From contig CM067086.1 in NCBI GenBank assembly GCA_034008185.1, positions 13,268,507-13,332,506 on the forward strand: a DNA stretch of 64,000 nucleotides. The letters are read 5' to 3'. The notes under the pieces are model-generated. The model was given only the letters and a program-made list of their open reading frames with translations, did not search any database and was not told the DNA's origin. The translations under genes and the position numbers were made by a program. The stretch comes from Gorsachius magnificus (lineage: Eukaryota; Chordata; Aves; Pelecaniformes; Ardeidae). Below are positions 1 to 14,472 of this stretch, in pieces (the first letter of the stretch is position 1; each line of letters starts with the position of its first letter).

Positions 1-3000
1 AGCTATAAGTCATCAGGCACCTCCACTTCATATGAAGGCATCTCTCAAAATGAGACGTCTTACTACTGTACAAAGTTTTCCAGAGGCAAGAGACTTTCCA
101 TTTTGCTATACTCCATCCACTGCAGTTCAAATAGCTCAGCTAATTTACATTGTCCTTAGAGAACCCATAATACTGTTTGTAGTAAATATTAGCATTTATA
201 CTTGTTAACGATTTGTGGTTATACCTACATGCCTACGTACCAAAATGGGGGTTGTGCCATTTTATTTGGAATGGTGTGTTCCAATGAAGGCCAAATGGAA
301 AGATAAGAATAAAGCAACAGAACAACAGATAAAATTGTATGTGAACCCTCTAATCCAAATCCCTTGGGAAAACCAAAGAAAATTTGCTAAAGATGAGACA
401 CTTTCAGCTTCAGGTAGTGGGGAGTGTCTCAGGTTCCTCAGCTTGCAACAGAAACTTTTAACAGTGACAGAGGTATGCTTAGGCTCTGTAAGAGAACCCA
501 ACATCAGTTATTTGCAAAACACTTCCCACAAACTGCCCACCAACTACTTTATGAGAACTATGCTGCTGCCTTAGCTGTAATGCTAAAAATGCACTGCATA
601 TACACAAGAACTTTTCCACATCCTTCTACAAACAGACTGCTGAGAGACATGCCTCCCTTAATTCCTGTGACCTCCTTAGCTGGGCTTTATGTCTTACTAA
701 CAAGGTATCCTTGAATACCTGCATTCTTACAAACTCATATAGCACTGCATGAAACCAAGGTGGTACTATGTGCCTACATCTGGTATCATTCAGCTTCTCT
801 GCCAGAATGAGCTAACTGGGATGGTTCTGAAATTGCCATCAAAGTATCAAATGCTGTGAAGTATAGTATAGCTGTACCCATTGCAGAGTTTTGTCTTTCT
901 CCTATTAGGTAAGATATTATCAGAGAAACTTCTTTCTCTTATGAGAAATACTACTGCAGAATAACATTTTTTATTACTGACAAAAGGCAGAAAAAAGTGA
1001 AATGGAGAAAAAACAGTAAACAAAACACATTAACTGTGCCTCATATGCAACTGAGACAAGGCTAAACTAAATTATTTTTTGGCACTGTCCATCTGCTCTC
1101 ACATTTTATTGCCCACTCTGTCCGTCCCTGTGGCCATTCTTGGCACAGCACTTTTCACAGGTCATTTTAACATCAAGAAAGTCCAATGGAAAGAGTGGAA
1201 GTGTGGTGACACTTTATTTCAATTTGATATAAATATTGCTTTGTCCTTGCTGCTGTTGCATGATGTTACACATTATGTTGCAAGACTACTGCTTAAAACC
1301 AGATCCTCTATTCTAAGCATCTGAAAATAGCAGTTGTATCTGTCATTTTGCCTGCCTGGATCTCGTGATTTTTGTATTTCTTTGCTGCCCTAACCCAGTC
1401 CAAGCCACAGATACCATGCAAATCTAGCTTAGCCAACCAACTGCAACATCAAAACTGATCCTGGTCTCTGAAGTGATTTCTGCTAATGATGAAATTGGAA
1501 CCAGCTTTGGCATACTTCACCAAGGGTTTGTGGAAGTCTGTTGCAATAACTCTTTGCTGAGTAACATTTGTTACTCTGGAGGGTACTCATACTTTCATTA
1601 TCAGCCAAAGAGCAACAGCTTATGATTGCAGGGCCTGAAATCCTTACATGCTATCACAATCAGTGCCAGACATGTGACATCAGGATTCTTGAACATGAGA
1701 ATTAAATAAGCAACTTAGATTGCTTCAACTTTTTTTTTAAAGATCACTTGTCAAAGGAATTTGGGAGCAGACTGCTTAAGTTCTCCTGGGAACAATACAA
1801 GATCACTCCCAGTTCTCTTCCAGTTCTCTTCCCTTCCCCCACATGTGCTCACCACCTTAAAGAGCTTGCAAGGAAAAGCAGCAGTATTGATACTTGCCTT
1901 TATGTACCCTACATAAAAGCAATTACACGCAACCACAGTGACAACATTATTAATTTCTGTAAAACCTGTGCTACATTTGAACACAGTATCCTTTCTGAAC
2001 ATAGTACTTGAAAATCATCCTAAAGACACTCTGTGTTAACCCCTCCAAATCTGCGAACATTTCAGTGTAAGACTTTCTTCACTGAAGCTATTTCTCGTTA
2101 TGTTACTGTCCTCAGTGTATCCTGAATGCCACACAACCTGATAACGGCACACCTTAGCCTTTTGTTTGCAAACCTATCTTTTCAGAAAAGAAATTTAAAC
2201 CCGGAAGCAGGACTGGCAGACATACTGTATTCAAAGCCTCATTTAAATGACAAATTAATATGTGATCTCAAAAAACACTAAAGAGTTATTTCGCTTTAAC
2301 TGCACGGAGCACAGGTTAAACTAATAGTATAACGTTACCAACAGCTATTTCCTGTTGTCTCTCCTCCTTCACTATCCCACTCACTTCACATGTAATCTCC
2401 TCCCCATCCACACTCCAGCAATTTAAGTTTCCAGAACCTGATGTAAATATTTTGTAAATGAACTTCAAGATTCTCAATCTTTTATTAAAGACTGACATTA
2501 TATCATGAATATTTTATATTCATTCAGAAACTATGCAACTTAAAGTTCATAATCACATTCCACGTAAGTATTTACCTACATTTTATGTTTATACGGCTAG
2601 TAAAAAAACAGAGTGCCTGTGCATATGTATATGTGTGTTCTTAAACCAGTGACATATAGAAGTACTAACATAAATGGTGTGCATAGAATTTGCAAGAAAA
2701 GTACACACAGGTTAAAATAGATATTAAAAGTATAACGAGAGGATGTGCTGCTTACATGACACACAATTAAATTAATATTGTAATTAAAAAACGCAGTATA
2801 CTGTGAAGGACCTATGCACATCCCATTCATGGATTTTTCAAACATTGAAAAGTAAATACTTTGAACCTAACAATATCTTAAAGCTGACAAAAACAAAGTG
2901 ATTTTTCCAAGGTGATGAGGCAACTGCACAAACCTACTTTTTTTTCTTTTATAATAAGAAAAAAAAATTCTCATGCAGTTAATTCATGTTCAGACAGTTC

Positions 3001-6000
3001 ATCACAAAATTTGGATTTTAATAGCATTGTCTTTTTAAAAAAACATACTTTTATCAGATTAACATGCACAGGAAAAAAGTACCACCATTTTAACCCAAAA
3101 CAAAGGCATCCTGAAAATCTCATACAGTTATCCTGATGAAGAACTAAGTGAAGAACTAGCATAAGTAATTTTTCATTTTAAAGAACACATGGTAAACAAC
3201 ATATACTCATTTTTTTGCCATACATTCCCATGCAGGATTTGCTTTGTTGCATTACAATTGCAGTAAAGCACAAGCACTTGCTAGAATCTATTGCCATTCG
3301 TTCAAAGTTTGATCCTAGAGTTTCATTTTTAAAGACAAAGACAGCTGATTCTCTCCCCCCTGCCAAGCCTCCTCCTCCTACATGAAGAAATGACTTTAAT
3401 TCCTTTCTCATGAAGAAATGTAACAATAATTTATATCTGAGGCACTCAATACATTTCCTTTTGCAAAGCTGAAAATTCTGACTGAGAGTTGCTAAAGTCC
3501 ATTTACAAAGAGAAAACAACCCCCAGCAAATCACTTACCCTCTTTAGCCACGTGAAGTGCTTGTAAATATCAATCTCACCATCCATGCTTTGGGCCCATC
3601 TCAGCAGTCACATTCCCAGGGTTAAAAGAAACTTTTGGAAGCAAGCGCACCTCTTTGTTCTACAGGATATAGCTGCAACTTCTTCCCCTTTCAACCTTCA
3701 ACTTCTAAAATTTTGAATGCGTGTTCACATTTTAAGCTTAATCTTCTGCCTTTGTCCCAGTCTTATCCCAAATGCTTCTCACAGATGTATATATAACGCA
3801 CAACTGTATAAACTTCGGACTCTCCCCCAAACATCTGGTTTTTTTAAACAGCAGATCGGTTAGCAACAAGAACAATGTAACTCGAAAAACTTCAAAAATA
3901 CAACTTGTTAAATGATCTTTAAAAAAAGATCTTTCAAGAATAGTATAAATCTGCAGAAACTGTTCCCTTTTAATGTTGAATAACAAGCTAAAAATTATTA
4001 AGCTGTCACTGGGAAACTATTTTAAAGTAATTCCTTCTCTGGCTTTCTGTTTCAAGAGTGGCTGGAACTCATTACCAAAGACCCCCTATTTCCTGTCTCT
4101 GTTGTACTCCCTGTTTATCGTAACACTACTCAGCCTTCTCAGTTTATTTCAGGCTCAGACTAAACCTAAAAATAAGTTCTGCTCTTTGAATTACTTGCCT
4201 GTCCTCTCGTAAGACATTATAAAAGAGGAGGAATTCAAAGACTATCCTGTGGATATGTTAATTATCCCATAAATACTGCTATTGCCAAAGAGGCAATTTT
4301 CCATCTTAACAGACGATGATGATACCCTTCTAAGATTTTTGTCTGCTCCTGCTGAAGCCTCATAGCATGGCAACTTTTCAAACTTGCAACACCAGGATAA
4401 ACCCATATGCAAAGCAATGCTCTGGCAAGAAAAGAAGTTTGAAAGTGTTGCCTGTTACTGCAGTGTCCTCTAGTGCCTCCACACAGTAGTTATGATAAAG
4501 TTCTAATTTTTCACAATAAACTCCAGTTTCCAATGTTGTATCTCCCAGTAGTTAAAAGTGGCTTTGGCCTTAAACTGGGCAACTGATTCTTCTATACACG
4601 AGGACAACTGCTTGGGCAATCCCTATTAAGTCCAAAAGGCAGCTGTCCCCATGGGATTTTTGTGATGATGTCAGAACATTTACTTATCTCCCCATTTTCT
4701 TCAGTTTCTACAGCCTAACTCACTCCTGCATTTAAGGCAAAGTAAACCAGCAGTTTGGAAGAGCCATTGTCAAAGTTGCCCGTCATACTAATGATATATA
4801 CAAAGAACTCGGTCTGAAGCTGTGTAACGCCGTGAAAAGCAGTTCTTCCAGGGACATGCCTCACTTAGCCATCTACCCACATTCCAAACAGTGGAAGTCA
4901 CAGATAACATGAAGGAGTTTCCTGCAAGGGATGTGGGATTTTATTATTTTAACCATTCTTGATCCTTTTGACCTGACAGATCTCTTTTTAGAATATTCCA
5001 TAACACGAAGTATAAGGGAAGGATAAAAACCTGGACTTCTATCTTTTTTCATGTATTTATTACCTGTTGGTACTTACAGTCATGTGACAAGAAAAATGTA
5101 AAAGGTTTTTAAAAAGTTAGCACTACAAGTCTTCTAAAGATGCTAGGATACCTAAAACGACCAGTAAATGTGATAAAAGAACTGTCAGTTTCCAAAACTG
5201 AACCATGCCACAAGACAAATCTGAAGAGGACCTGGGTTGATCTGTACATAGAACATACTTATTCTATGATGGTTGTGTAAGTTTTTATGCTATCTTAAAG
5301 TTGATAAGAGCAGCTATTCCTTGCATAGCTCACACCATCGGGCAAAAGCCTTAGTACATTGCCAACGGTCCATTTGTTTTAAAAAAATCATAAAAATTAA
5401 GATGGACTTAATAAAGTACACTTCTCTATGCATGACAGCATCTGCCACGGCTGACAAACTGAAGACTGAATAGGGGTTCTCTTGACATTAAAACATGAAC
5501 TCACTACAGCTTAAGGCATTTTTTCCCCAGAAAACAAGTTATCTATGGCAAACAGCAAATACATCAAACTTTATCTCAAAGTATTACATATCCCACAGCA
5601 CCACCACTACAGAGCCTCAAGTTCCACATTTCATCCATTTCAAAACACAGGCTTTAGGGAAAGGGAAACATATATCCCTTAAAACATTTCACTACACATC
5701 ATCTCTTAATAATTTTGGGTTTGATTTTCACTTAAAAAAAACTACAGGAAAACTACATTACTCCACTTATTAGTGCCTGTGTCTGCAGCTAGGTGAGTTT
5801 CCACTTCTCTTCTTAAACATATTTAAAATGACAAACATACCTTATTTTTGCCTTGTCATTTGTCCCGGATTTCATGCAAAGGCCTCTAGATTCTGTTACA
5901 TTCTTCCTGATTAAAAGGTAAACGTGTCTGAATTTTCTGCATCTTATCAGTCACAAATGTTGACAACACACATTCCAGACAGTCACATGTTCACTTGTAG

Positions 6001-9000
6001 CCTGTCACCTGCATGCTGAACTTTACATCCTGCTTGAGCTTTGGCCTGAAAAAGTTTCAGACACCAACTGAATTCAAATCAATTGCCTAAGATTTGCTTA
6101 GAATACTTTCCATTTCACTAGAAAAGCAGGTTAGTTTCTCTGGGCCGTGTGAAAATACGGAAAATATGTGGCAATCTGGGGATTGCTTCATCGGGTTACC
6201 ACTGTATTTTTTTTTCTTATTTTTAGGAAATTTGTGTTTGTGCGTAGTTCTTTACTGAGCACTAACTTCTAGTTCAATGGAGAATTAAAGACCAAACAAA
6301 AATCCCCCACTATCACTGCAGTACCACCACCCTCAAGTGTTACCCCACGGTGAGAGAATGATCTAGCTATTACTCCCTTCCCTGTTTATTTTCTCCAGTG
6401 TGTCTCCAAAAATAACTGAAAACACACATTATGGCAATACAAATGCAACATAGGGCATTAAAATTAACAAAGTTTATATACTCCACAAGCTGTATGAAAA
6501 CCCATTAGGATTTTAAATGTTTCAAATGGTAAACAGACATGCTGTAACAGCTTTGAAACTGAAAGTAACAGAATGCTTTAAACAATCAGTTAAACTTCTC
6601 ATGTCCCTCCATTCCAGACCTATGAAGAGGCAAGAAAACATCCACAAATCCTCTTAGAACTGTGGGAGAAGGGCAATCTGACTGTCTGGTGTATTCCCTC
6701 TTCTCGTACCAACACTGCTGTGGAAGCACAGCTGTTTGCTTTTCCACCAGTGTACCTCTCTGAGGTACCTCATCTGAGGCCCTATGAACATTATAAATTG
6801 TATTTATGACTGTTATTTTAGCCATTTTACTTTTTATTCCATTAAGTTTGTGCTAAAACATGTTTTAGATTTTTAGAGCAGCATAAATGCAAACTGACAA
6901 TAGCATTCTTGTATTAGCACTGAATTGCCTGGGAGGTTAGAGGGCAAGGGAATAGGAAGCAGAGCAGAAGGTCTTCAGCCTCCATCAGGTCCAGGTCCCT
7001 GGAGCATAGCACCTCTCTCCCTTTTCAGCAATAACTTCTAGGTCATTTTGGGGTCAAAATCTATCAGCCTCTGAAAACACTAAAATAACACACACTTGGC
7101 CTTTCAGGCCAAGAACTGAAATGACCAACTATGCATCTTCCCAGCCTCATCAGGAGTGTCCAGCTGAGTACGGACATGCAACAAAAATTTACTCAGTCCC
7201 AAGAATTAGTATCAGCTTTTCCTACATCCACTACTCTGTGCTCTTGCCAATCCTAGTGTTTGGGCTGCTTTGGAAACAAAGGGATTAGGACCAAATTTTT
7301 TAAAGGAAAAATTTCCTCAGCACACGAATTCACACACCTGTCATGGTGCAGAAAAACACGAGAGCTTCAGAGTGAAGAGAGAGAATATGAGAATACGCCT
7401 GCGCAGGAATACTTGTGTAAAAAGAAATTCAGGACATTTGTGCAAAAGATAATGGAGGAAGAAATCCTTTTTACGTGGTGAGGAATGGCTTCAGGAATCT
7501 AGATGAAACATTTCCAGAAAGATAATTTGTCCTAGAGTCTTTATCATGACTCACTGATAATGCCTAAGTGACAGAGAAAGATGAAACTCTTGGAACAAAA
7601 GGAAAAAAACCACAACCCTGCATTCTGGATAGGAGCACATTTGCTTTACTTGTGATCATTTAAAAAAAGTAAACAAGTCTCCTGGGAAACAGACTAGAAA
7701 TGTTACATGAACAAATAATCCTTTCGCAGCATAAAATGCACTCAATCCTAATGGCTCCATTTTTTGATTAAAATCTGTATTTCAGATATAATCAGACTTA
7801 GATGGCCATTAGTTCCAAGCCAGCAGCCTCACCCTTTCTGCCTGTCTGGGGGGGAGGTAATACTTCAAACAGGTGCTGACATCTTTGGAGTCGTTCCCAT
7901 CTGCAGGATGTATGATAGCACTTATCTCTAGCACTACTATGTCCTTTCTGGTTCTTCCTCAAGAAGTAACTAGCTTTCTTCCCTTGGTTTGCATAAAGAA
8001 TGTATTACCAATACTTAGATGAAGTTACTGCTTATTAATTCATTCATAGACATTTGCACATTCTTGGCAGTGTCAAACATTCCTTGCCGTATGCTGGAAT
8101 ACTTTCTCCAGCCTAGGTTTCAGAAGAACCGTAACTTTTTGCATGAAACTTATTTAGAGGAAAATGTAGATTGTAAGAAACTTGAGTACTATGTTTTTGC
8201 GTAAAAACTAAAAGTTTTCCACTACAGAACAACAAAATCACGGTGAACATTCCTCCGCAGTTGCTATAGGCAAGAAAAGAGTGCACTGACATGTAAAGAA
8301 AATATTTAAAGAAATAAATTTACATTCTACCACACAACATATTGCAATAATTCAGGTTTAGTTTTAAGTCTGAAAGGTTTAAAAGCACTGCTGAAATTAC
8401 TACATATGCAGTAAACCAGTATATGAAACATTTGGAACAGGATATTTACCAAATATACATACATCAGTGACATTACCAGGTAACATTTTGCCTCTGCTCA
8501 GTATGGCACACATTGGATTTTTTCTTTTAAATTTCAGAATGGAAAAAATTGTAAAAAAAAAACCCCCCAAAACAAAACAGAATAAGCTGCAGATAAACCT
8601 TTACCAGTCCTTATTTCTGATAAGGAATATACAAATACTAATTATTTCCTTCTTAAGCATTTCATCATTTCAGGAAAATAAAGCACTTTTCTACTTATGA
8701 AGAAGAGTAGCATGCCAACAGTTTGTATAAGATGTCTAAAATAAGTATAATTTGTTTCCATTTTTGAAAGATCACAAAACCTGAAAAAATATTTAGTTGC
8801 ATTTTAGCGAAATATAGGCCTGTTTACCACTACTATTAGCATACTATTCCAAAAGAAAATGAAATAATTTTGTTGTGAATTATATCATTTCTATGTTTGT
8901 CATAACTGATAACGTTTAGCAAATGAGATAGGTCAGCCTACCCAAATTCTATGAAATCTGAATAAAGGTTGTATACAGAAATACTTTAAACTTATGCCCT

Positions 9001-12000
9001 TCCTCTAACATTCAAGTAGTACCTCCAAATCAATATAGGACCTTTAAAAAGAAAATTTTGCCCTCAGCTTCTTTACAGGACTATTACCTTTATACCTTAT
9101 CTGTTAGCACCTTTGTTTAATGAAGTAATTACCTTTTACCAATCCCTCTGTTGATTGTTTTGTGGAAAAGATTTTTTGATGCTTCATCTCTAGCTACACT
9201 TAAAAAAGCAGAAATTTCGTAGCACTTACATTTATACATTAATGTTTGTTAAATTAATACAGTGTATTGTATTTAAATCAGTGAAAAACAATGCAGCTGG
9301 AAATTTTAATGACAGATCATAATGTGAAATGAAAAAGGGACACCACATATAACATTAGACACAAAAGGAAAGATGAACTAATGTGATATTCAGCCACTTA
9401 GTGCAAAGGCAGGCACTGAAGCCAACAGCTGAGTCTTAGATAAACAGAACCAAATAAATCTTATTAAAGCTTTTGAAGGCTAACATGCAATTTCTGTATG
9501 CAATCATGGCTTCCTATAGTGTAGTCCTCTATTTCCTCTGACAGAATCAAGGTGTGGATAGCCCACGCAGGTGAGGATGCCCCCAAAGGCTAAACGGTAT
9601 GCCAGTAGACTACCTTGAAATCTTGGAAAACTTAACATATACAGGGTCTGCTATTATAACAGGAGTACCACCTTTCTTCCATGAGTACTCTAAACCTAAG
9701 GCCATAACACAATTCTCTTTAATCAGTTCTGGTCATTGTAGTTTAAAGGTGGCTCTGGTAAGCATTACTGACCATTAAAAGGGTGAAAGAAAATGCCAAA
9801 AGCTATCTCACCATGTCATTTTAAGAGAGAGATCTAAATCAGCCCTACTCATTGCAAAGCTATTTTAAACTTCTATTAGTTCTTTGTGCAGAGAGGACTT
9901 TCCTACCTCTGCTGACAGCTACTACAGGGAGCAGTCATAGTCAGAGATGATAGGGTTGATTCCCAGACAAAGCAACCACAGAACATTAAAAAAAAAAATT
10001 AGGCCTGGTTTAGAAAAATACCATGAAAGCTGTGTACACCCCCTTTCCACTAGCTCCAAGGCACTCTCTAGTATTCATAAATAGCTGCACATACAAAGGA
10101 CACTGCTGTTTCTTGTGTACTGTGAATTGCTCTAACATGTTTGGGGAACTCTGAGAGGACCAGATCTTCCAGTTCAGGGCTTCCTTGCATCATCAACTCA
10201 TTGAAAAGGAGCTGTAGCACAGCAGAGGACGGGGTCACACAACTTTCAACTGACTACTGCTCAGAAAACATATCCATCTAATGTTTCAAGTTGGCAAAAA
10301 TAAACATGAATGCTTATGGAATGACGGCTTTTCTACACTGTCCCAAGCAGGCTCTACTGGTGCATTTTCAATTTAACATGTGTTAATACCACTTGGCAAT
10401 GGGAAGATTCAGCTATATATAGCTCCATCGTGACTCTCAACAGTTGAGTCCCACAGTCAAATCTACCAGCAGATAAATATACTGGCTTTAACTGGCATTG
10501 CTCAGAATGTATTCTCTTCCCGCTCAGCTGTTGCTGAAAAATTCTACTGATATTTCAATAAAAGCCTGTTTTCAAGTATATTGAAGTGCCCTGTATTGCA
10601 GTCATTTTCTGCATCTGTTCTGGACAGATAACTCTGTAAAATGAATCTTAGACAAAAGTGAAATAAGGAGACCACTGATTATGTTTCAGTAGAGCAATTT
10701 AACACATGCTTAAAATAAAACTTTGAAGTAATTTCAAAACTTCACAAACTCCACCAAGTCAGAATTCCAAACTGGGGCTTACTGTTTTAATCCAAGACCC
10801 TGTGAAGACACTGGGGAAAAAAATTCCTTGGTTTTAACACACAGTGGAAACAAGCTCTTCTGAACATTAATCATGAGCAAATGGCAACAAAAAATATATC
10901 TAAGAAATATATCCTATTTCTGCTAAAATGTCTGGTTTTACCACTGCAAAAAACACAGAGCATGAAATGAGACAAAGCACAACATATTTCATAAGGCAAA
11001 TCATATTATTTTAACAAATTGCCTCTACCACACATTCCTTTAGTATTTCTCCTGCTCTTCTCCCCTTCCTGTTTCCCCAAATTTAGAACATTCAGAAAGA
11101 TTTTTAGAATTAGGCTTCGGAGAAAAAACATAATCAGGAAAATACTAATGAGTTTTCCAAAAATCAGCATTTTAAGGGTCAGTGTATAAAGCTACGTGGA
11201 GAAGTGGCTTGCTTTTAAATATGAATGTTCCACTGGAAGGAAGATCATGTTTTGCAGTCCTGGAAATGAGGCTTTCGCTCATGCTTAAAATCGTTTTAGG
11301 ACCATTGTAAGAACACTAAGGTTCCTCTTTACTCAGAAAAGAGTTCCATAAAGATGTATAGAATAAAAAAAAAAAGAAAGAATTAACAGTGTAGAAGTTC
11401 ATTTAGAGTTATGAAATTAAACTAGCTAAATACATTCTCTCATAGCTCAGAGAGTCAAACAGTCAGCAGTTACTGCAGCAGTTAATTTTTAATGCTGAAA
11501 TTACCACCTGCTTTGTGATATGTCATGTGGTCACTAGCAATACTAAAATATTTAACAAGAAGCATTGAAATGATACACAAAACTATTTTATATGAATTCT
11601 CTATGATAAACCTCAGGTATTTTTGTTCTGTTTTTAAGGCCAAAGAATTTACAATTGCAAAACATGTAGACATTCACTTTGAGGCAAAAATTTTTAATGC
11701 AGTTCTTAATTAGTTAAAAGTCTATTAGTACTGATGCTTTATTCCATTTTAGCTTTGTCAAAAATTTGTGCAGTTACAACAACTGTTAAATCCTCATTCT
11801 ATGATACATAGTAATAATATTTCTAAATTCAGCGTAACATTATGAAACCTATTTCCTCTATCTCAAAGCAGTGGCAGCACAGTTACTGTGCCCAGTTATA
11901 CTGTAGTGTCAAGAACCTGATATGTTTACAGATCCCAGACCACAGAAATGCAAAAAGGAGCCTTTTCAAAAAGCACACCTTTAGTTCCACACATGGTGTT

Positions 12001-14257
12001 CCTCTTCCTAAGAGGACTGTAGAGGATAAGCACAAAATGCAACTCCACCAAATCACTGAAATACCAAATCACCACCAATGGTTCCATAAAAAAAGAATAA
12101 AGCAGATGCTTTCAAAAGAGAAAGTAAGCAAGGCAGTATCAGGTATGAAACATGATGTCTAAAGCTTTCGCACTGTAGGCATATCTAAATTTTCCCACAT
12201 CTTTGGTATTCACACCTAGAGCAGACAGACCAAAGAACATAACAGTTACAATTGTTTAAAATAAATAAATATTGAACAAACCACAAAACACAGCTTGTTG
12301 ATATTTCATGTCTGATAAATTGGTATTGAAGGAAGGTAAAACTCAGTAGAGACCAGCTGTAGTATCTATAATCATCACAGAAACTTCCTGACTCACCAGT
12401 AATGAGCCAATGTGTCTCAAAGCTGACCAAAAGGCTAAAATCTGCAGTCTTACTTATTTAAACACTAGGTGTAGTTCAGCACACTAAGTGGCAATTACCA
12501 AAGCTGCAAACCTACTTGAATTTAAGGCCAATGGGCAATTTCCTGCAGAATTTATCCTTCCCGGCCTAGTACAGTTGAGCTCTAGTTTCTAGATGATACG
12601 CCAATACAAACAAACAATACAAAGAAGGTTCAGTGACTTTCTGCCGTCTAACCTGCAATCCCAAATACTGCTGTGTGGCACAGACAGAAGTAGCTGGGAT
12701 AGCCATACTCTGCCTCAGGGAGTTTTTGGGGCTGCATTAGGTTGGTTCTGAATCCAGACTGTCCAATAGCTTTATCAGGTGAATACTACACTTGATACAC
12801 TAGACAAGGCTTTTAGGACATCAGTAAACTGCAACTCTAAGAGGGAACTGTGGCTTCTGTTTTGGCTAGTTTCCCATGAAAAAGCAGAGCTACACATACA
12901 TAGATTAATATAAGGAGTCAAAACATCAAGTGTTACCTATCTTGCAGAACTGGAAAGCTAGCTTAATTAATATTTCTGCAACAGAGAGGCCAAAAGCCAG
13001 ACCACTAGATTCAAACTCTTCAACTTGGTGGTACAGAGCCAACTTTACTGCGAACAGCTCTGAAAATTTGTGTCTTCCAGCATTTAAAATATCTTTAGCT
13101 ATTGCAAAGCTTTGAAAAAGCATTAAAATTTCTGCAGGAATTCAGTAAGAGCTGTCCTGAGGATATGGACTCAAAATCTAATTAAACATTGCCTCCATCT
13201 TTTGCTTTCAAAACTGTTATCAGATTCTCATTCCTTTCTCTCATATGGTCCCAAACAGGACATTCCAGCCATAGACCTGTGCTCTGTGGAGAATGCCAAC
13301 AAACCAAGCAGTTGGACAAGTTCAAACAAAAGCAGCTGCCTTTCCAACATTGGGTTACAGTAGGCACAAGGCAGCTATAGCAGACGATAAACACTGAACC
13401 AGAAGCTACAGACAGAATTACATGAAAGTACATGCACTGATAAAGCCAGAAGAAATTTGATTCATCTAGAGAACTTTTCTGAAGTTCAGAAAGTGATAGG
13501 TAGCTTTTACTCATTAGGAAACCACCATTCATTTGCAGTGACAGGCTTGGTGAAGAGTAGTGTTCTAGCAGGACCTGCTGTTTCTCTTCCTTTACATCCA
13601 ATGGGTCTCTTCTTTTAACATCTGTCTGAAGATCTGCTCCTCAACTGGTAAGCCTCAAACTTTTCCAATATAGTTAAATGTCTATTCCCCATATATCCCA
13701 ATATGAATATCTCACATTCAGAAGCTGGAGCTTTCCTGCGTTTACCACCACTGCCTGGTATACAATATATTTTGGAGATTGATAATACCAACAGTTAACA
13801 TAAAGGAAATATAGTGAGGAAAAGGATAGGAGAATCAACCAATTTGAATTTGTCCCTTCAACAGACAAAGCCACCATATTCCAAATTGGTGGTTTAAAAA
13901 TGAAAAGTTTTATAACTAGTTATATACTTGTTCATTATCTCCAGCAAAGGACCAGCCAAACCACACAAAAAAAACCCACAGAAAAGGTAACTTTTTTGTT
14001 AGTTTTTTTTTTTTTACTATCTTTTTTCTCACCAAAGGACAAAATAAGGTCTTTTACAAACTTCTTAAATTCCTACATCTGCATTGCTTTAGTAATCAGC
14101 ACATAAAGCAGTAGTACCCTCAGCTTTCTACGATTGCTCAGCGTCCGCTGCAGCTCTCTAAGTATGCAGATTTCAGTTATTATAAAAATAACTGAAGTAT
14201 CAAAATACTTGAACCAATGCTGTTTGCAAACAAAATGGAAAAGCTGTAATTACTCAC
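1..14257 (-). other. PPFIBP2: PPFIBP2 intron after the second coding exon (partial)
   Basis: This stretch lies downstream of the donor site at 14257-14256 and runs off the left edge. It is AT-rich and I found no further liprin-beta exon in it; the coiled-coil exons that should follow in the protein were not recognised on the minus strand. The scattered short open frames have no family resemblance and look like chance ORFs. A perfect 8-bp inverted repeat with a 3-base loop sits at 7095-7113. No other structured element was identified. Confidence 0.75.
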
Positions 14258-14472
14258 CAGATTCTCTTCAAACCACTCCCGTATACACACTGCCGTGGCC
14301 CCCGGAATCTGATTTCGCAATGCTTCTTTCTCTTGAGGATCCTCTAGCATTTCCAATGCCATCTTTAGATCTTCCAGGAGATGCAAAATTTGAAATGTGC
14401 CCAAGTATACTGATGGAGCAGGTGACACAATATCATAACTACCATTCGCATACTCTGTAGCTGACTTTGTAC
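14258..14472 (-). CDS. PPFIBP2: PPFIBP2 second coding exon (liprin-beta-2, N-terminal part)
   Basis: The exon encodes about 71 residues following on from the start exon. It contains the segment ILHLLEDLKMALEML, then QEKEALRNQIPGATA, then IREWFEENL, which I recognise as the conserved N-terminal region of liprin-beta proteins. It is closer to beta-2 than to beta-1 (the EWFEE block and the GTK join). On the minus strand the acceptor TCTTTTAG ends at 14473 and the donor CTG|GTGAGT begins at 14257. The first two bases complete a split Gly codon with the last base of the previous exon, giving AGTKS across the junction. The exon ends in phase 0. Liprin-beta-2 is a cytoplasmic scaffold that pairs with liprin-alpha; its coiled coils and SAM domains lie outside the window. 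The exon is intact, with no frameshift or stop. Confidence 0.94.

Noticed and set aside
13182..13601. 139-codon open frame on the minus strand
   Set aside because: It is the longest frame in the left half and its N-terminal part looks plausible, but the rest is Cys/Trp/Phe-rich with no family resemblance. It lies in an intron near the second coding exon without continuing the liprin sequence.
1..14257. Further PPFIBP2 coiled-coil exons
   Set aside because: I looked on the minus strand for the expected liprin-beta continuation and did not find it; it is presumably beyond the left edge.
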